Positions 4,816-5,712 of a stretch of 5,712 nt of DNA are shown piece after piece; the stretch's first letter is position 1, and the number at the start of each line of letters is the position of its first letter. A model generated the notes under the pieces. It did no database searches and was not told the DNA's origin. It saw nothing but the letters and a program-made list of their open reading frames with translations. Both the position numbers and the translations under genes were made by a program. Origin of the DNA: an uncultured Lachnospiraceae bacterium (GTDB taxonomy: Bacteria > Bacillota > Clostridia > Lachnospirales > Lachnospiraceae); the NCBI GenBank assembly GCA_947628025.1, contig CANQYH010000214.1, forward strand, positions 1 to 5,712. The letters are read 5' to 3'.

Positions 4816-5712
4816 TCATCCCCGGTTCAGGGCCGCCGTCTCCGCTTCCGCCGCCAGCGCGCGCCCCAGGACCGTCCTTTCTTCCCCGCAGGCAGCCAGC
4901 TCCCGGTCGATGGGCGTTTCCTCGCCCCGCATCCGGGCAAAAGCCGGCGTCCTCATCAGCCAGCGGCAGAGGTTGGCGGCGCTGCGCAGGTACTCCCCGC
5001 GGGTCACGGTCCCGGCCGCCAGGCTTTCCGCCGAGTTATCCTGCTGCGTGTTCTTCCGGGCATCCTCCGTCACCATGAACAGGTCGTTCTGGGCCCGGAT
5101 CATGGCCGCCACATTGCGCACGTCCCCCTCTTTCCCCTCGTCGTTTCCTTTCGCCCACCAGTCAGTCATCACGATGCCGGTATAACCCCACTCCCGTCTT
5201 AGGATCGTCGTCACCATATCGTAATTGCTGGAGGACCAGAAACCGTTGATGGGATTGTAGGAAGTCATGATCGATGACGCTCCCCCCTCTTTCACCGCGA
5301 TCTCAAAGCCCCGCAGGTACAGCTCCCGCAGCGCCCGCTCCGATACCACCGCCTCCACATGGTGGCGGTTCGTCTCCTGACCGTTGCAGGCGAAATGCTT
5401 GACCGTCCCGGTTACGCCGCAGCGTCCCATGCCCTGCAGCTGGGCCGCCGCCATCCGCCCCGTCAGCAGCGGATCCTCGGAAAAATATTCGAAGTTCCGG
5501 CCGTTTAGCGGGTTCCGGTGAAGATTGATGCCGGGCCCCAAAAGCGTGTCGATCCTGTTTTTGCGCAGCTCCAGCCCCTCCCACTCGTACAGCTCCCGGC
5601 AGAGCGGGACGTTGAACGTGGACGCCAGGCAGGCCCCGTTGGGCAGGGAAAAGGCGATGGTCCCGCAGTCCATGCGGATGCCGCTGGGGCCGTCGGCGCA
5701 GCAGGCCACGGG
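4816..5712 (-). CDS. Glycoside hydrolase family 3 beta-glycosidase, C-terminal part (5' partial)
   Basis: This encodes the TIM-barrel domain of a retaining GH3 enzyme, most often beta-glucosidase, which removes sugars from the non-reducing end of plant glycans or glycosides. The frame is open to the window edge; an in-frame GTG at 5709 is just a valine codon. Numbering from that valine: substrate-binding ADGPSGIR (5-12), LLGPGINLHRNPLNGRNFEYFSEDP (56-80), the Lys104-His105 pair in KHFACNGQETNRHH, SSIMTSYNPING (145-156), and nucleophile Asp183 in GIVMTDWW (178-185; codon 5163-5161). The protein stops only 114 residues after the nucleophile, with no C-terminal sandwich (GH3_C) or fibronectin-like domain. 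I infer the reversed domain order known from Butyrivibrio fibrisolvens and Ruminococcus albus beta-glucosidases, with GH3_C encoded upstream, outside the window. A truncated gene is the alternative. No signal peptide can be judged. No functional link to the purine/molybdenum genes is visible. Confidence 0.9.
   Translation of the reverse strand, partial: PVACCADGPSGIRMDCGTIAFSLPNGACLASTFNVPLCRELYEWEGLELRKNRIDTLLGPGINLHRNPLNGRNFEYFSEDPLLTGRMAAAQLQGMGRCGVTGTVKHFACNGQETNRHHVEAVVSERALRELYLRGFEIAVKEGGASSIMTSYNPINGFWSSSNYDMVTTILRREWGYTGIVMTDWWAKGNDEGKEGDVRNVAAMIRAQNDLFMVTEDARKNTQQDNSAESLAAGTVTRGEYLRSAANLCRWLMRTPAFARMRGEETPIDRELAACGEERTVLGRALAAEAETAALNRG

Overview
The window looks like chromosomal DNA of a fairly GC-rich anaerobic Firmicute, most likely a clostridium of the Lachnospiraceae or a neighbouring group. 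The evidence is strong AGGAGG-type ribosome binding sites, sigma-A-like promoters, a GTG start with a good Shine-Dalgarno, a MocA-type protein of a style I associate with clostridia, and a glycoside hydrolase family 3 (GH3) enzyme whose domain order appears reversed as in some rumen and gut clostridia. This placement is inference; there is no rRNA or other taxonomic marker.

Layout, left to right. (1) 1-744, plus strand: most of an ABC transporter ATPase of the iron-siderophore/B12/molybdate (FecCD-partner) type, cut at its Walker A by the window edge. (2) 766-818: two-way terminator. (3) 859-1830, minus: an APH-fold small-molecule kinase of unknown substrate, lower in GC than its neighbours. 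(4) 1831-1986: divergent control region with a good plus-strand promoter and a 15-bp palindrome over its -10. (5) 1987-3126, plus: a fusion of a ModE/LysR-type winged-helix domain to a MocA-like nucleotidyltransferase, the type that makes the molybdopterin cytosine dinucleotide cofactor. (6) 3129-3180: second two-way terminator. (7) 3193-4623, minus: an NCS2-family xanthine/uric-acid-type permease. (8) 4624-4815: its control region, with a near-consensus promoter, an upstream pair of 22-bp repeats spaced 41 bp, and an 11-bp perfect inverted repeat that includes part of the Shine-Dalgarno. (9) 4816-5712, minus: the C-terminal part of a GH3 beta-glycosidase.

Three of the five genes fit one theme: metal-oxyanion uptake (possibly molybdate), molybdenum cofactor maturation, and uptake of a purine that molybdenum hydroxylases (xanthine dehydrogenase type) oxidise. 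I infer a purine-catabolism/molybdenum-hydroxylase neighbourhood whose hydroxylase genes lie outside the window. The kinase and the GH3 enzyme have no evident link to it. The most interesting material is the HTH-MocA fusion and the dense, symmetrical control region of the permease. I found no RNA gene, CRISPR array, insertion sequence or known riboswitch.
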